In this document: piece after piece, positions 52,570 to 64,000 of the stretch
Position numbering within the stretch: the first letter of the stretch is position 1
Layout of the letters: each line of letters starts with the position of its first letter
Assembly: GCF_003945595.2 (NCBI RefSeq)
Contig: NW_024104317.1
Coordinates: 186,001 to 250,000, forward strand
Direction: 5' to 3'
DNA: 64,000 nt
From: Pipra filicauda
Lineage: Eukaryota > Chordata > Aves > Passeriformes > Pipridae
Position numbers and translations under genes: made by a program
Notes under the pieces: model-generated
Told to the model about the DNA's origin: nothing
Seen by the model: the letters and a program-made list of their open reading frames with translations, nothing else
Database searches by the model: none

Positions 52570-52850
52570 ACTTCCTGAGGGTGCCCAATATCTTGTTAGC
52601 TTTTTTGACCGACACACACTGGTACAATGATTTCAAGGAACTGTAAGTGTTGGCTCAAAGACCCCTTTCCTGAGTTTTAACTGCCAGCTTCGAGTCCAAA
52701 AATCATGCAGGTCTTTCCCTCCATGACGCATTACCTGCACTGTTCACACTGAAGCTGATCTGCTGCCTTTTTGTTCACTCACACAGTCATGTAGAGTTCC
52801 CTCCCTATGTCCTCTAAGAGTCAGTCAAGGCACTGTTCTCCAACACAGAT
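52570..52850 (-). mobile_element. Second CR1-family LINE fossil
   Basis: The plus strand carries CTTGTTAGCTTTTTTGACCG, CATTACCTGCACTGTTCACACTGAAGCTGATCTGC and TTTTTGTTCACTCACACAGT in the order expected for the minus-strand image of CR1 open reading frame 2 (KWQMKFNVDKCKVMH region) and its downstream sequence. In the minus-strand reading the cysteine of the DKCKV motif survives at about 52736-52747 (EQCR), followed by a stop. The segment belongs downstream of the catalytic motif and differs from the copy near 39.4 kb, so it is an independent insertion, probably of another subfamily. Ends are approximate. Confidence 0.7.
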
Positions 52851-55800
52851 AGGTTAAGAAATATCTGGTAACTGAATGGTAAAAATGGATAAAAGGAAAA
52901 TCCAAGAGGTTATTCTGGATAAAACAGAGGATTTTTCAGAGTGATCATAGGCAATTTTGTTTTCTTATTGGATTGATAAATTAGCAATTTAGATTAAACA
53001 GTTATTCCCTTCACACAGTAAGTGACTAGGACTTGCAGTTGAAGGAATAAATTAGGTTTGCTATGTCTAGAAGACTTCGAAACCATAAAAATCACTTATT
53101 TCTTTCCTCCTATGAAATTTCAGGAATGACATGGTGGCACTAGTCTAGAAAGGGCAAGACAAGCCATCTATTACTATTATCATACTCTATTTGGCTAGTG
53201 TTGGAAAAAGTACAGGTCCCTTTTGCAAACCTCATGGGGTTCTGCTAATAAAAAGAATACTGCACCAGCTCTAGAGCTGCTGACACTGAGTACTGACTTT
53301 GGCTACACTTGGGCTGCACCAGTAAACTCAGGCAGCAGTTCATACACAGCACAATACAGCCCAAGCAGGGTCACATACAGGTCCCATGATATAGCTCCCC
53401 AGAAACAATAAACAAAGCACAAAGAAGGTGACCCACAGTGTATGAGATCTGGCAGCCTTTTATAGCTCCAACTCTGCAGCAGCTGGGCAGTAGGAAATGC
53501 AGAGCCACACTGCCAGTGGGAACAGCCAGCAGAGCTGCAGGGGGGGTTTACTCATGAAGGAAGGATTCCTCTCATCTGCTGCTCTCAAGACAGTGAACCT
53601 GCTCTCTCACACCCACCATGCTGAAAAACAGCAGAGCCACGAAGGACACTCAATAGAATTTTACAAGAAAGTTAGTTTGATGCATTTTGGAGCTCTCTTG
53701 GTCTCTCTCCAGCGCTTTCCTTTTGCTATCCAACTCTGTGTTTTGGTTCATTTTTTTTATTAAAAATGACTCAAAGAGCAACTTCCTATTAATTAATCTC
53801 CTCCTTTACCATACTGGAAATGAATTAATTTTGCTCAGTTTCAAAGCAATAAGCAATTTTATGGGTGCTAAATGAAGTTAAGTCCTTGTTTACCAATAGA
53901 GTTGTTTACACAAATGAAGGCAGATTACACAATAAAAATGTCCAGTTATATCCCTAAATAATGTCCAATAAAGTTCTGCTGTTTGGGACCTATTTTGCAG
54001 AATGTTTAATACTGTTGTATTACAATATATTTAACATCTTTCACTTTCAATATATTTCACATCTTTCACTTTCTGAAGCATTACTGGTACAGTGTCTCCT
54101 GTATTTCAGAATTGAATTATTCAGCAATTCATTAAATAAATCAGACAAATCAGATTCTAGCACAGCATGTAGTAGAATGGACTACACTCACCGGTATTTA
54201 TGATGCTTTGCAATTGAAAGTAAACGGGATTTTCACAATTACGTTTATGATCTTTTATCATTTTTAATTTCATTTATATATCTAGCAGCTGTTTATGCAA
54301 ATAGTAGCTGTCAGGTCACATTAGAAGTCAATGTGTCAAAGGTGGATATAACAAGAATATTTTTTTATATAGGTCTGTATAAAAATAAATATATACACAA
54401 TGCACCTAAACATTTGCATTAGTAGCTTTTTTCAGCAGATTGTCATGAAGTACAAATCCTTATTAATTTATTATTAAGTCTGTTAGTGTAGCATAAAGCC
54501 AGTTTTATCAGCCTTCTCAAATATACCAGATTATTGTATTACTAATGTAAATCATTCACACTGTGAGTAGCTCTGCAAATCTCCTTTCCCTGCAAATGAA
54601 AATATGATTAGGCACAGCACCACGTAATACTTTGGAGGCGAGAACAAATGTGTGAAGTGTGAAATAAATGTAACAGAACACGAATCTCACATTCCTAACA
54701 GCTGTTTGGCCGTACAATGTGTGTCTGTGACAGCAATGACAACACTCTGTCCTCAGAGGTAATGAGACTCATTTCTAGAGGAGCACAAGAGATGCGTCAT
54801 AGTTCCAGTGAGCCCCAGGACAGACATCTTGCTGCACAAGATGCATCACTTTGGGTTACAGGAGACCAGGGAGCAGGCAATTCCTACAAGTGATTTCCCT
54901 ATCCAGGTGGAGGAGTAGTATTGATTTGTTGTATCACTACCAGAGTGACACGGTTAATTGTTTGAGCTGATGTAATAATAAATTATTCCTTGCTGTTTTT
55001 AGGTCCTGAAATGAAGGTCTAAGGCCCTTTCTTGTCTCCTTTAGAGCAACAGTATATTTGATTCTATTTCAGCAAGTAAAGAAAAAAAAAAATTAAAAAT
55101 AGAGTGTTTTTCTTTTACCAGCTAGAAGCTGCTGTCATTGCTGACAAGGGAATAGAGCAACACAACAAAACTGGGATGACTACAGCACAGAAACCACCAA
55201 GACTTCTAGTGGAGCATGAGAGAACAAGACATACACAAAAAACCTACTGCCAGAAAGCCCAGAAGACACATCCCACATAGAAGGGAAGCAAATGTCGAGT
55301 AAGCTTTTCATACTTTCTATTATCCCTTCTCTCTGATGAGCTTTTTCTGCAAACAATCTGTGTCACAGAAATTTATAGACACTGTACAGAAATACTTATC
55401 CACAGAAGTAACCAAGCTCCTTTGGGAGGAACCATGCTTTCCTCCAGACAGACTTTGCATTCATTCCCTCTGTGTGGGAACCAAGACCTCAGGTGACAGG
55501 ACAGGCACAGCTACCCAGTTCATCACACAAGGACACATCTTGGTACATAGCAGTGGATCTGCTGCCTTGCTCAGCTTGGGTATGAGCCTTCACATGGACC
55601 TTCTCTCAGTGTGCAGCATCACTGGGACTGCTCAGTGAAGGGGCAGGGTCTCTTTCTGAAGGGCTCCTTACCTCAGGTACCACCCAGTCCTTTCTACTGT
55701 CAGAAGGGATACGATGCACAAGGTGCCAGAGATACAGCACAAGATGCAAGGCTCATCAAAATGCACCTGATTCACACTGCCTGGCAAAATCACTGGGGAG

Positions 55801-56005
55801 CTGTGTGACTCCTCAAGTAGAGAGCAGTTGGTTACAGCCCTGTATCATCACCTATTCTTTAATTTAAAGTATTACATAACTTGAAGGAAAGCATCAATAA
55901 TAACAGGCTTTGGGTTTGAAACAGAAAATGGTGTTTGTCTGCATAACTCAAGGGAGGGTTTTTGTCAGCCCACAAGAGATTACTTTCTGTTGGAAGCACA
56001 TATAC
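52851..56005. other. Gene-free DNA
   Basis: Contains a 25-bp tandem pair (54023-54072), a smooth segment at about 54590-54990 with several homeodomain-like cores, and a less AT-rich part (55330-55830) with a 100-codon frame lacking any recognisable domain. No gene, RNA or transposon is supported. Confidence 0.6.
54023..54072 (+). repeat. 25-bp tandem duplication
   Basis: Two adjacent units of the form CAATATATTTMACATCTTTC plus ACTTT, differing at one base. Confidence 0.9.
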
Positions 56006-56009
56006 ACAC

Positions 56010-56036
56010 AAAAAAAAAAAAAAAAAAAAAAAAAAA
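56010..56036 (+). repeat. Poly(A) run, 27 bp
   Basis: Longest homopolymer of the window, preceded by a short CA-rich run. No AATAAA directly upstream and no recognised parent gene, so a retrocopy is not claimed. Confidence 0.9.
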
Positions 56037-58382
56037 GAATTATGAACACTTATCAACAGACAAACAACCTGGAAGTTTTTGAAGAGTCAACATTGCCAAA
56101 ATGTTATTAGGCATATATATATTCTGAAATTCATGCAAAGGCAACATTTGATTACACACAGGCCAGTCCCATAGTCCTCACTCATATCAGCAGTCAATTA
56201 AACCCTAGAATTATTCTACTAGTATAAATGTCATGCAGTCTTCAATAGTAACACAAGTAAACTCTGCAGAAAAAACAACTGTGCCTTTACCCAGGCAATG
56301 CTAAGTGGCAGACAGAAGTAATTAATATATTCCTTAAAGCTCTGCTCCCTTCTCTACTTTCCAAGAACAGTTTTCAGGATACAATATGATGATTTTTGAC
56401 ACCTAGGGATATCATAAGTCTTTATAGTATTCAGACATTTCTGACTTTTCATGAACATCAGAATAGTTGTTAAGAATCATGCTTTAAAATTTTGGACACA
56501 CTATTCTTTAGCTAGGAATCTTCTGTTTTATTAAATAAAAATAACAATAAACTGCCAGTCACTCCTTGTATTTCAGAGGAACTATGGATTCTTACAAAAG
56601 AAACAGATATTAGTGACAAAGGAAGCAAGTTCTTTCCAGTACATGCTCTTGAGAGTGTGCACGGGAAGAAGGGAAGATCCAGAGACTGTTAAATGGGTAA
56701 TTGTTTTATGAGGGGTTTTTTTAAAATATTTTTTAAAGGAGATATAATCTTATAAACAATTTTCCCAGAATACAGCCTGATTCAGTTTGGAGCCAAAGTG
56801 CCATATTTTAAACATTATAAAGTTAATACCTACTAAACCTAGTATTTATCAACACTACTTATATATGCACTGTGTCATATTTGGATCATTTATTCTTCAG
56901 GGCAACTATCCTTCAGTCAATGCAGACAAATAAGCATAGGTTAATAAAAACCCAAAATATTACAGAGCACAGAGGATGTGGCAAGATTCAGTCAGGAAGG
57001 CACTTATTATTTTTCTAGAAACTGACATAACACACTGATTTTCTGAGAGCTAATTCCTAACAGCAAGCATGGCTAAAGGAAATCAAGTGTTTTTTTCAGG
57101 TCAGGATCCTCTCCATGTAGAACAGTAAACACTGCACAGTGCTAGCCTAGAGATACAACAGTACTTCACGATGCAAACAGAAACAGTAAGAAGCAGATTC
57201 AAAAAGCACCAAAGCACCACAGAGGAAGAATGAAATTTAGATAAAATCTCTTTAGTGTGTACTTCTGTGATTTCTGGATGTAAGAAAATCTAATGCACCA
57301 AGTAAAACTGACTAAAAGGCCAAAGTCAAAGAGATTTGAAGCAGGAACATCTGTGTTATGCAGCTCTGTCAGAAACCAAGCCTGAACATTTTCCTGCAGC
57401 CACCTTGATGCTAAACTGAATGGCAAATTCTGCCTTGAACTCTAAGGCATGCAAGGCTGCCTAGGCCATGTCAGCTCAGGCAAAGCCAGGACTCACAATG
57501 GTCAGGTTTTGCTTTGTTTCTCTATTTTTGAACCACGACGAGTTAAAGATCCACTGGCAGGAGGGTGTACAGGATGAGATTGCATCACTACTGAAGGAGG
57601 AAGACCATGGTCAGGTGTGAAGACAAATGCTTATGAGACAAGGTAGGACAGAGAGAGAATTAACCAAAGGAGTCATGCAACACAGACTGCAGCTGGAGAG
57701 CAGGAAGGAGTCCAGAGAGAGGGAGAGAGCTTCAATGAAACACTGAAAGTAACTGCAAATTTCAGAAGAACTCAGGTGACCTGGAGTGAAGGCTTTACAG
57801 TTTACAAGGCAACACAGATGTTTGCTAACACAATGTACTGAGCCCTATATTTTAAAAACATTTTGTCTTTAATTCACAGAAAACTTATTATCAAAAACAA
57901 TAACCCATCAGATAAGAATGATCATCACATCAACTACAAAAGGGACAGGATTAAAAAAATACAGATGTATGTATCCAAAGTTAACACCCATGCATGGTAA
58001 CTAACACAAAATAACATTCACAAATTGCAAGATGTTCTCTGTGCAAGGGGCTGCAGAATAACTGAATATTGAGAAATTCCATATGGAACAGATTTTTGGG
58101 AGAACACTGTAAAAGGTGCATCTTCCAAAAATTTGTTCCGGGAGGGTTACTATTGCCTAAAACTGATTTCATCATTCCATTAGGACTCAGGATCAGAAAA
58201 TTTAGCAATAGGCTGTGACATGTTCCCTCACACAGAAGTGACTGAGTTTCACAGCACATCCAAATCCACATTCTGCACAGGAGACACATTCACTGAAAAG
58301 AATCACATTCATTCAGTTGCTGAGGTTGAGTGTTAATTTTCTGAGGCTGAAGAACAGAACACAGGAAATGCTGTTTGTGCAT

Positions 58383-58410
58383 TTCTAATCTTTAGATTCT
58401 AATCTTTAGT
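58383..58410 (+). repeat. 14-bp tandem duplication
   Basis: TTCTAATCTTTAGA followed by TTCTAATCTTTAGT. Confidence 0.85.
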
Positions 58411-59342
58411 CCTCATTTATCAGTATTACTCCCTCTGAATTTGGCAGTATTTCTAAAAGTGTATCCCACCCCACTGGATCTCTCATTTTGCCCTTGACTC
58501 TTGCTGGTGCCGCCACTGACCACCTTGGCAAGCACATCTGATAGTGTGGCTATGACCACTGCACTATGTTAACACAGTAAAAGAACATAAGAGAATAATG
58601 CAACATATGTTTTGACAAAACAGTTGTGAATAAGAGGAATCTGCCACATATTACCCAATAAACACCATAATTAAAACCATACATATGCGTGTCCTTTACC
58701 CATTTTAATTGGCAAACTAAGAAATACGCAGGAGATCAGAAACAAGAAAGACATTGACAGGGAGTTTTCTTATCACTTGCTGTAAAATAAGCAAATGTCC
58801 ACATTTCCACATATAAGAATTTTTTTCACATACAAACAAGACATAGCAAGGCTGTACTCCAACTTGTCTCAAAAGCATCTCTTCAAAGTCTTAAGTAAAA
58901 CAGATTTTGTTGATACTGAGTTAGGATAGGAAGTTTACCTTGACCAAAACACCAACAACTGATCACTAGGCAACGTGGGACAAGATTTTAATTAAACATC
59001 CCACATTTGCAACACTTCAGAATTTACCAAAAGGATGAACTAGTTATGGGGTCTGTGCTTTCACCATTCAGTAAAATAACCTCTCCCTCTCCTGCATGAT
59101 ACCATACCTTGTTCACGTAATTTCAAAGTTATAACAAAAAGTGACATGAAGTACCAGACCTTGTGCTTCATTTTGTTCACAGGCCATTTACAAACATGCT
59201 TTGGAAGAGAGGGCCATATGGGCATCTGCAGGTCTGTTTTCAATTTTTACAGTCCTCACTGATGAGCAATATTAGACAAAAAGCTGCTCACCCAAAGTCA
59301 ACTGTGTGCCAGCAACAGAGAAAGAACTTTAAGGTGTTAGAC

Positions 59343-59371
59343 AAGTGACATTTCTATTAGAAATGTCACTT
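59343..59371. repeat. Perfect 13-bp inverted repeat with 3-nt loop
   Basis: AAGTGACATTTCT, then ATT, then AGAAATGTCACTT. As RNA it would form a tight stem of 13 pairs, too short for a precursor microRNA. As DNA it could extrude as a small cruciform or bind a dimer. Confidence 0.75.
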
Positions 59372-60672
59372 TCTATTAATGGAAGGTACCTTTTTGCATT
59401 ATCTAATCTGAAACTTTAATTTTGGGAGGAACAGCTCGAGCCAGTGACTTCAATAACTGGCTGTTTATCTAAAGTCATTACAGGAATACAGACTTTTCAC
59501 TAGGCAAAGAAAAAAAACTCTCAAAACTTTAACTTACATTTCAATGGGATTTCTCTATTAATATTTAACACTGTTGAGAAAAAAGCATCATCTCTCTATT
59601 AGGCACATGAAGGCTTCAAGGGCTGGTGGTCATCCATATATCTGACTCAGCACTGTTAACTACTTTGAATTTTTAGATTAAAACCTTCAAATTTTACTTT
59701 AGAATACAAGAAAAGCAATTTCACTTCGTATCTTTTCATAGGTGCAAATAAGTGTGCAACAATAAGAAATAATTGCTTTATTTCATGTCAAAGTTAGCTA
59801 CTCTCTCTGTAGAATCAACAATGCCTACTCCAGGAGGCAGCAGTGAGGTGAGGTCCTCAAGCAGAACATTAGATATTCTACAGCTTGCTACCACATGGCT
59901 CCTAACCCCAAAGCACACAAAAGAGCCAAATCTCTCCAAAGAGCCAGAAGACTTACACAAATCCAACATCAAAGTTCGAAACAACCCCTTTCCCTTTAAA
60001 GTCTTACTTAGTTTTTGTAGCTTTTCCTCCTGAGAGGCTTTTAGTAACAATATGTATTTTTACACATCATTCATTTCACATGGATTTAGAATTTTGCTAG
60101 TCTAGGTAAAGGAAAGTAGGGTTTTCTAGTAATATTGCACACTCTAAGAATGCTTGGAAAGAAAATAAAAAGGACAGTAAATAAAAACAAGGCTGAAATA
60201 TCTATGATCTATACATGCTCAGCTATCCAGATCTTATATAGTCCAAGTTTCACAATCTATAAAGGTGCAAGAGAAAATACGTATTCTGAGAAAGAGTTCC
60301 CAAGTTCTCTAGCCACTTTCAGACAAAGAATAAATAAAAATGACATCTCATCTTCACAGATGAGCCAAATCAAATTATAAAAATAAAAATTAAAAAACCA
60401 CAATGCCTATTTCCTCACTAAAAAGCATACAAACAATACACAGTTCTCTGGTAGAAACTGCATTTAAGAAGAAGATTTATGTGCCCAACATGACCTCCTT
60501 CAAATCCATTTTTATAAATGGTTAAAATGCTACCTTTCATTTTATTTCTGCTCTCTTATTTTCCTACTCTTCCTGCCAGTGGTAGACAATGTTTTATCTC
60601 TTATTTGCCAACATTGAGCTAAGTGTGAGCTCCCTAAAGCAAGGCTAATTCCAGGAGCCCACTTCACCTTAC

Positions 60673-60869
60673 CAAGGAAGGGCAGAGCCCCTCCTCTGCA
60701 GTTTTAAATGTCGTGAACAACAGGTTGTCAGTGAGAGGTTTCTGGCCAGAGGTAGCAAGGACTGTGAAGCAATCTCAACAAAGACAAATCCATAGTAGTT
60801 GATCAATACCGACACTTCTGACAGCTGCTTTAATTTCGGTGTTCCCAGTACTACGTAATCCAGCTCCAC
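60673..60869 (-). other. Exon-like open segment with splice-like borders, not called a gene
   Basis: On the minus strand a 3' splice-like GTGTTGCAG ends at 60870, a frame stays open for the next 197 nt, and it meets the donor-like TTG|GTAAGG at 60673/60672. The in-frame stop lies inside the donor, so the frame is open exactly between the two sites. The encoded segment contains the stretch LDYVVLGTPKLKQLSEVSVL and matches no family I know. The surroundings (60660-60960) are less AT-rich than average. Such a coincidence can arise by chance in 64 kb; no partner exon was identified. Confidence 0.15.
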
Positions 60870-60959
60870 CTGCAACACCCAGACAGCCCCAGCTGCCAGG
60901 TGCTCAACACCGGACCTGCACCCAGTCCCACTTATGACCTCTTAGGTCACAGGGAGCCA

Positions 60960-63900
60960 AAAGACACTAAAACCAAATGAAGCACTACACTAGGAAAGAG
61001 ACCAACCTAACGGGGTTGTCTCACTTCTTCCCACTTAAACTTCCACCTCCAGTGCTTGGCATTTTCCACAGGCGGGGCAGCAGAAGCTCACAGCACTCAT
61101 AGCACCTCATTAACTCCTGTAGGCTGTCATTACTTAAAAGCTGTTTCCAATATTCTAGTATTTTTAATCATCTGTTATCCCCATCAATCACAATCACTGT
61201 GAGTGCCTCAAATCCCTTTTCAAACTGATAATTCCTTTTCAAGATCAATTTCTAACCTAAGTTAGAGCAAATGTGCAAAAGCTAGCCAAACATAGCACTA
61301 ATAACCCAAATCTGGGGAAAGAAGATAGTTATGCCGTTGAAAATGCAAACATGTGCTAGCCAACTTGATGCAAAATTAATCCAGCTCTACATTCATATAT
61401 ACTTTATGGAACTCTTACCTTTCTTTTTACCTGGGAACATATTAACCTTGAATAACACTGCATGCTATGATCTCTCTAAGACAGATAAGGCTTGTAAAGC
61501 TATGAAAAGATTGATTAGAATAACAAAATATATTTAAGTACCAGTTTCCACCCTTGTGGGCTCTATAATAAGACAACTGGCGGAAGCAAGTTACACATCT
61601 TAAACTGAAGGCATAAAAATTAATTATTTTACACCAAAGCTTGCCTCAAAAGGGACCACTGTAATTAGGATAATAAGCATTAGTGTACATCATGAAATTT
61701 ATGTGGATTGGGTTTTTTTAAGTTTATAAATCCCTTTTGTACATAATTGTTTTGTTATTGCTATTTGAAATAAAAACACAAACCAGAAATTTAAAATCTT
61801 ATTAAAATGTATGCAGTTAAACACTGACTAAAATGTATATAATCCTCCCACAATTTCAGACTTTATGGACAATATCTATCATTCTAAGTCCTTAAGTATA
61901 TTAATTGCATGAATTTTAAGTACCATTAACATTCAAACAATACCATTATTCCAGAAAGCTTCCAGCAAGGATTAGGGCCTTTTGGAAACAAAATGTAATT
62001 TGCAGGGAAGATAATCAGAACATTTTAATCTATCTCAATGTATTAAAAATGAAAGGGAAAAAAAAATCAGCTAATATTGGTTTTGAACACTGGAGTCCTG
62101 GCCCACGGCTCACAGAAACTAAAACAAATGCCTCTATCAATGGCAGAGCACAGACCAGGCTATAAGTGAACTGGGGCCCCACTTGGGGTAGTTCAGTGTG
62201 TACTGCACATTTACTGCTGCATGGGAGGTGTGAGCTGCTGCACCTTTTCCTACTCTCACCACCTCATCTGCAGCCCCAAGGAGAACGAACAGATGCTGAA
62301 GTGAAAGCAGACGGTGCACTGATTGCTTCTTTTAGGATTAGCATTAAAGTGTGCCATGTATAACATTTAACCCTCACCAAACACCCTCTGCTCCCGCACT
62401 TCCCAGTCACCAGCACACTGCACAATGAGAGAAAAGAAGGATTTTGCCTTAAGCAAACAGAGCATTTGACTTTGTAGGAACAGCACAGATTAATCTTGCT
62501 CCTGTTTTTGAACGTGGCAGTTGTTTGCTTTCAAAAGTGCTACAAGGCAGCATTAGATTGCTGTTGCCAGATACCGTATTTATAATTACATCTCAGACTC
62601 TATTTATAAAACAATTTGTTAACATATCAAAATTGTTGCTGGTAAGAGGAAAATTTTTGAAGGGCAGTTCTGCATATAATCATTACTAAATTCATGGTAC
62701 TTTCTCTGAAATTTAGGTTTGTTAGCTCCAGGCTCCAAGCAATTTTTTCCAATTAATTACTGTTTTCCTTCCTAATTTTCTCAAAAATTTTGACCATCAC
62801 AATATGTGTGATTTCCTCCTTCAGATTATTTCATAGCATCACAATTAACATTAAAACAGCTATTGTTTTTCCACTCAGAACTTCTCATGTTTTTGAAGCA
62901 AGTAAAATGATTTTTTCCTAATAAAGTACTCCAATATCTTAGATATAGAAAAAGTATATAGGAGGAAAAGAGTTGTTATCAGTTGTGAAGAATGGGAGGG
63001 GGAGTCTTCTACCAATTTCTTTCCACTATTCCCTTTTAATAGAAATATTATATGGCATAAAATTTGACAAAAAGAATCACAATTTTTTTGCTAAGAACTG
63101 TGACATATGTTCATTGAAACAAACCTTTTAGAGAGGGGACAAATACTCTGTAAGTGCTGCCTGAAAGAAGAAAGGAAAATTCCACTGAGAATTTAATCTG
63201 CCACTTACCATTGCTGAAATAATGGCTGACAACACAGATCACACTAACTAATCACACTGTTAACATCTCTTTTCACGTTAGTTTACATGATTTCTGTGAG
63301 CTATTGCTGTATCCATCTTAGTTGCTTATGTTACCTTTCAGGACACAAGGATTTATGTGATCAAAGCTAAAGGAACCTTTTTTTGTTAATGTCAGTGGAC
63401 TTTGGGTAAGACCTCACACAAAATAGTGTCTGGCTTAAGGCAAGCCTCATCATAAATGCTTCAGCTAAATGTCTGCTAACCAAACCCTGGCTTATATTCA
63501 GGACTTTCCAGTAACCATTACAGAGCAAATTTGCTTAGAAGCAAAGTGTAATGTACTAGCTTCAGTTTACTTTAGAATCTCTTTGTACATAAGGGATCAA
63601 GACATACCAAAGACTAGTTGAATGCTGCAATCCATGCTCTCATACCTACTTGAATGTGGATGACTACCATTACCACAAAGGGAAAAGCAAATTCAAAAAC
63701 ATGTGAGAAGCTTAAAAAGAGGAGGCAACTCCTGGACCTGTCCAAATTGTTGTTAAATTTTAGGAGTCAGAAAGAGACAGCAGCTGAAGGAACAGTGACC
63801 CTGCTATAGAAGTAATGCTTACATTTTGTTCCAAACAGACAGTGACCAACTTCAGCACTCAGAGAGTTCAGTATTCATTGTAACTTTATACAGCTCCTTA

Positions 63901-64000
63901 ATTCAAACAGAGACTACAAGTCTACAAACACTGACCAAGGCCTCCCTTCTAAACTAAATACAAAACAGAGGTAGTATTGCTGTAGGGAAGAAGGATACCT
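60960..64000. other. Gene-free AT-rich DNA to the end of the window
   Basis: Single-copy sequence. A MEF2-consensus CTATTTATAA lies at 62600-62609 beside another A/T-rich core (TATTTATAATTA). No gene, RNA or transposon is recognised. Confidence 0.65.
62600..62609 (+). promoter_or_regulatory. MEF2-like site
   Basis: CTATTTATAA fits the MEF2 consensus YTAWWWWTAR exactly. Isolated matches occur by chance in AT-rich DNA. Confidence 0.2.

Larger units (their letters stand above)
56037..60665. other. Gene-free AT-rich DNA
   Basis: Includes a 14-bp tandem pair (58383-58410), a perfect hairpin (59343-59371) and a region at 59773-60050 where both strands are open for about 86-90 codons. The minus-strand frame ends in a TAA that overlaps an AATAAA. 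No domain is recognisable on either strand. Confidence 0.6.

Noticed and set aside
1..64000. Bacterial or phage content, CRISPR arrays, insertion sequences, tRNA/rRNA genes
   Set aside because: No dense ORFs, no ribosome binding sites, no regularly spaced repeats, no tRNA A/B-box pair with cloverleaf, and no rRNA segments were found.
1..64000. Endogenous retrovirus copies
   Set aside because: No paired long terminal repeats, primer binding site or retroviral protein motif was recognised.

Overview
The window is almost certainly vertebrate nuclear DNA and contains no protein-coding gene, rRNA or tRNA that I can support. It is AT-rich and CpG-poor, stop codons are dense in all six frames, and the longest open frame is 172 codons. 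Prokaryotic traits such as packed genes, ribosome binding sites and operons are absent. There are no recognisable Alu, L1 or B1 elements. The repeats I can recognise are two decayed CR1-family LINE fragments, a few MIR-like tRNA-derived SINE remnants and two copies of an old dispersed motif. Low repeat density with ancient CR1 and MIR fossils fits a sauropsid, most likely a bird. The species and chromosome cannot be named from the sequence alone. The window may be intergenic or inside a very large intron.

Layout. Positions 1-5 kb are plain single-copy AT-rich DNA. Around 5.1 kb there is a CAAA-rich stretch next to a C-rich tract able to form a G-quadruplex on the minus strand. At about 6.17-6.50 kb is the only CpG-island-like segment, with about 25 CpGs in 330 bp and a GC box. 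It is the best promoter candidate here. From 6.6 to 39 kb the DNA is mostly unremarkable, with short tandem duplications, a CA microsatellite (22.45 kb), A-runs, one weak and one possible MIR-like remnant near 20.6 and 22.2 kb, and a motif-rich segment at 30.2 kb. At about 39.04-39.81 kb lies a minus-strand CR1 reverse-transcriptase fossil. The PQG, FINDI and degenerate ADD regions can be read in one frame with two stops. MIR-like remnants occur near 43.9 and 45.7 kb, and a second CR1 fossil near 52.6-52.85 kb. The last 10 kb hold a long A-run (56.0 kb), a perfect 13-bp hairpin (59.35 kb), a minus-strand open segment bounded by splice-like sites (60.7-60.9 kb) and a MEF2-like motif segment (62.6 kb).

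No set of genes working together, and no new multi-gene system, can be supported. The items most worth following up are the isolated CpG island, the exon-like segment at 60.7 kb, the plus-strand bias of long A-runs, and the motif clusters that may be conserved non-coding elements. Repeat calls rest on remembered family consensus patterns, not on a database search.
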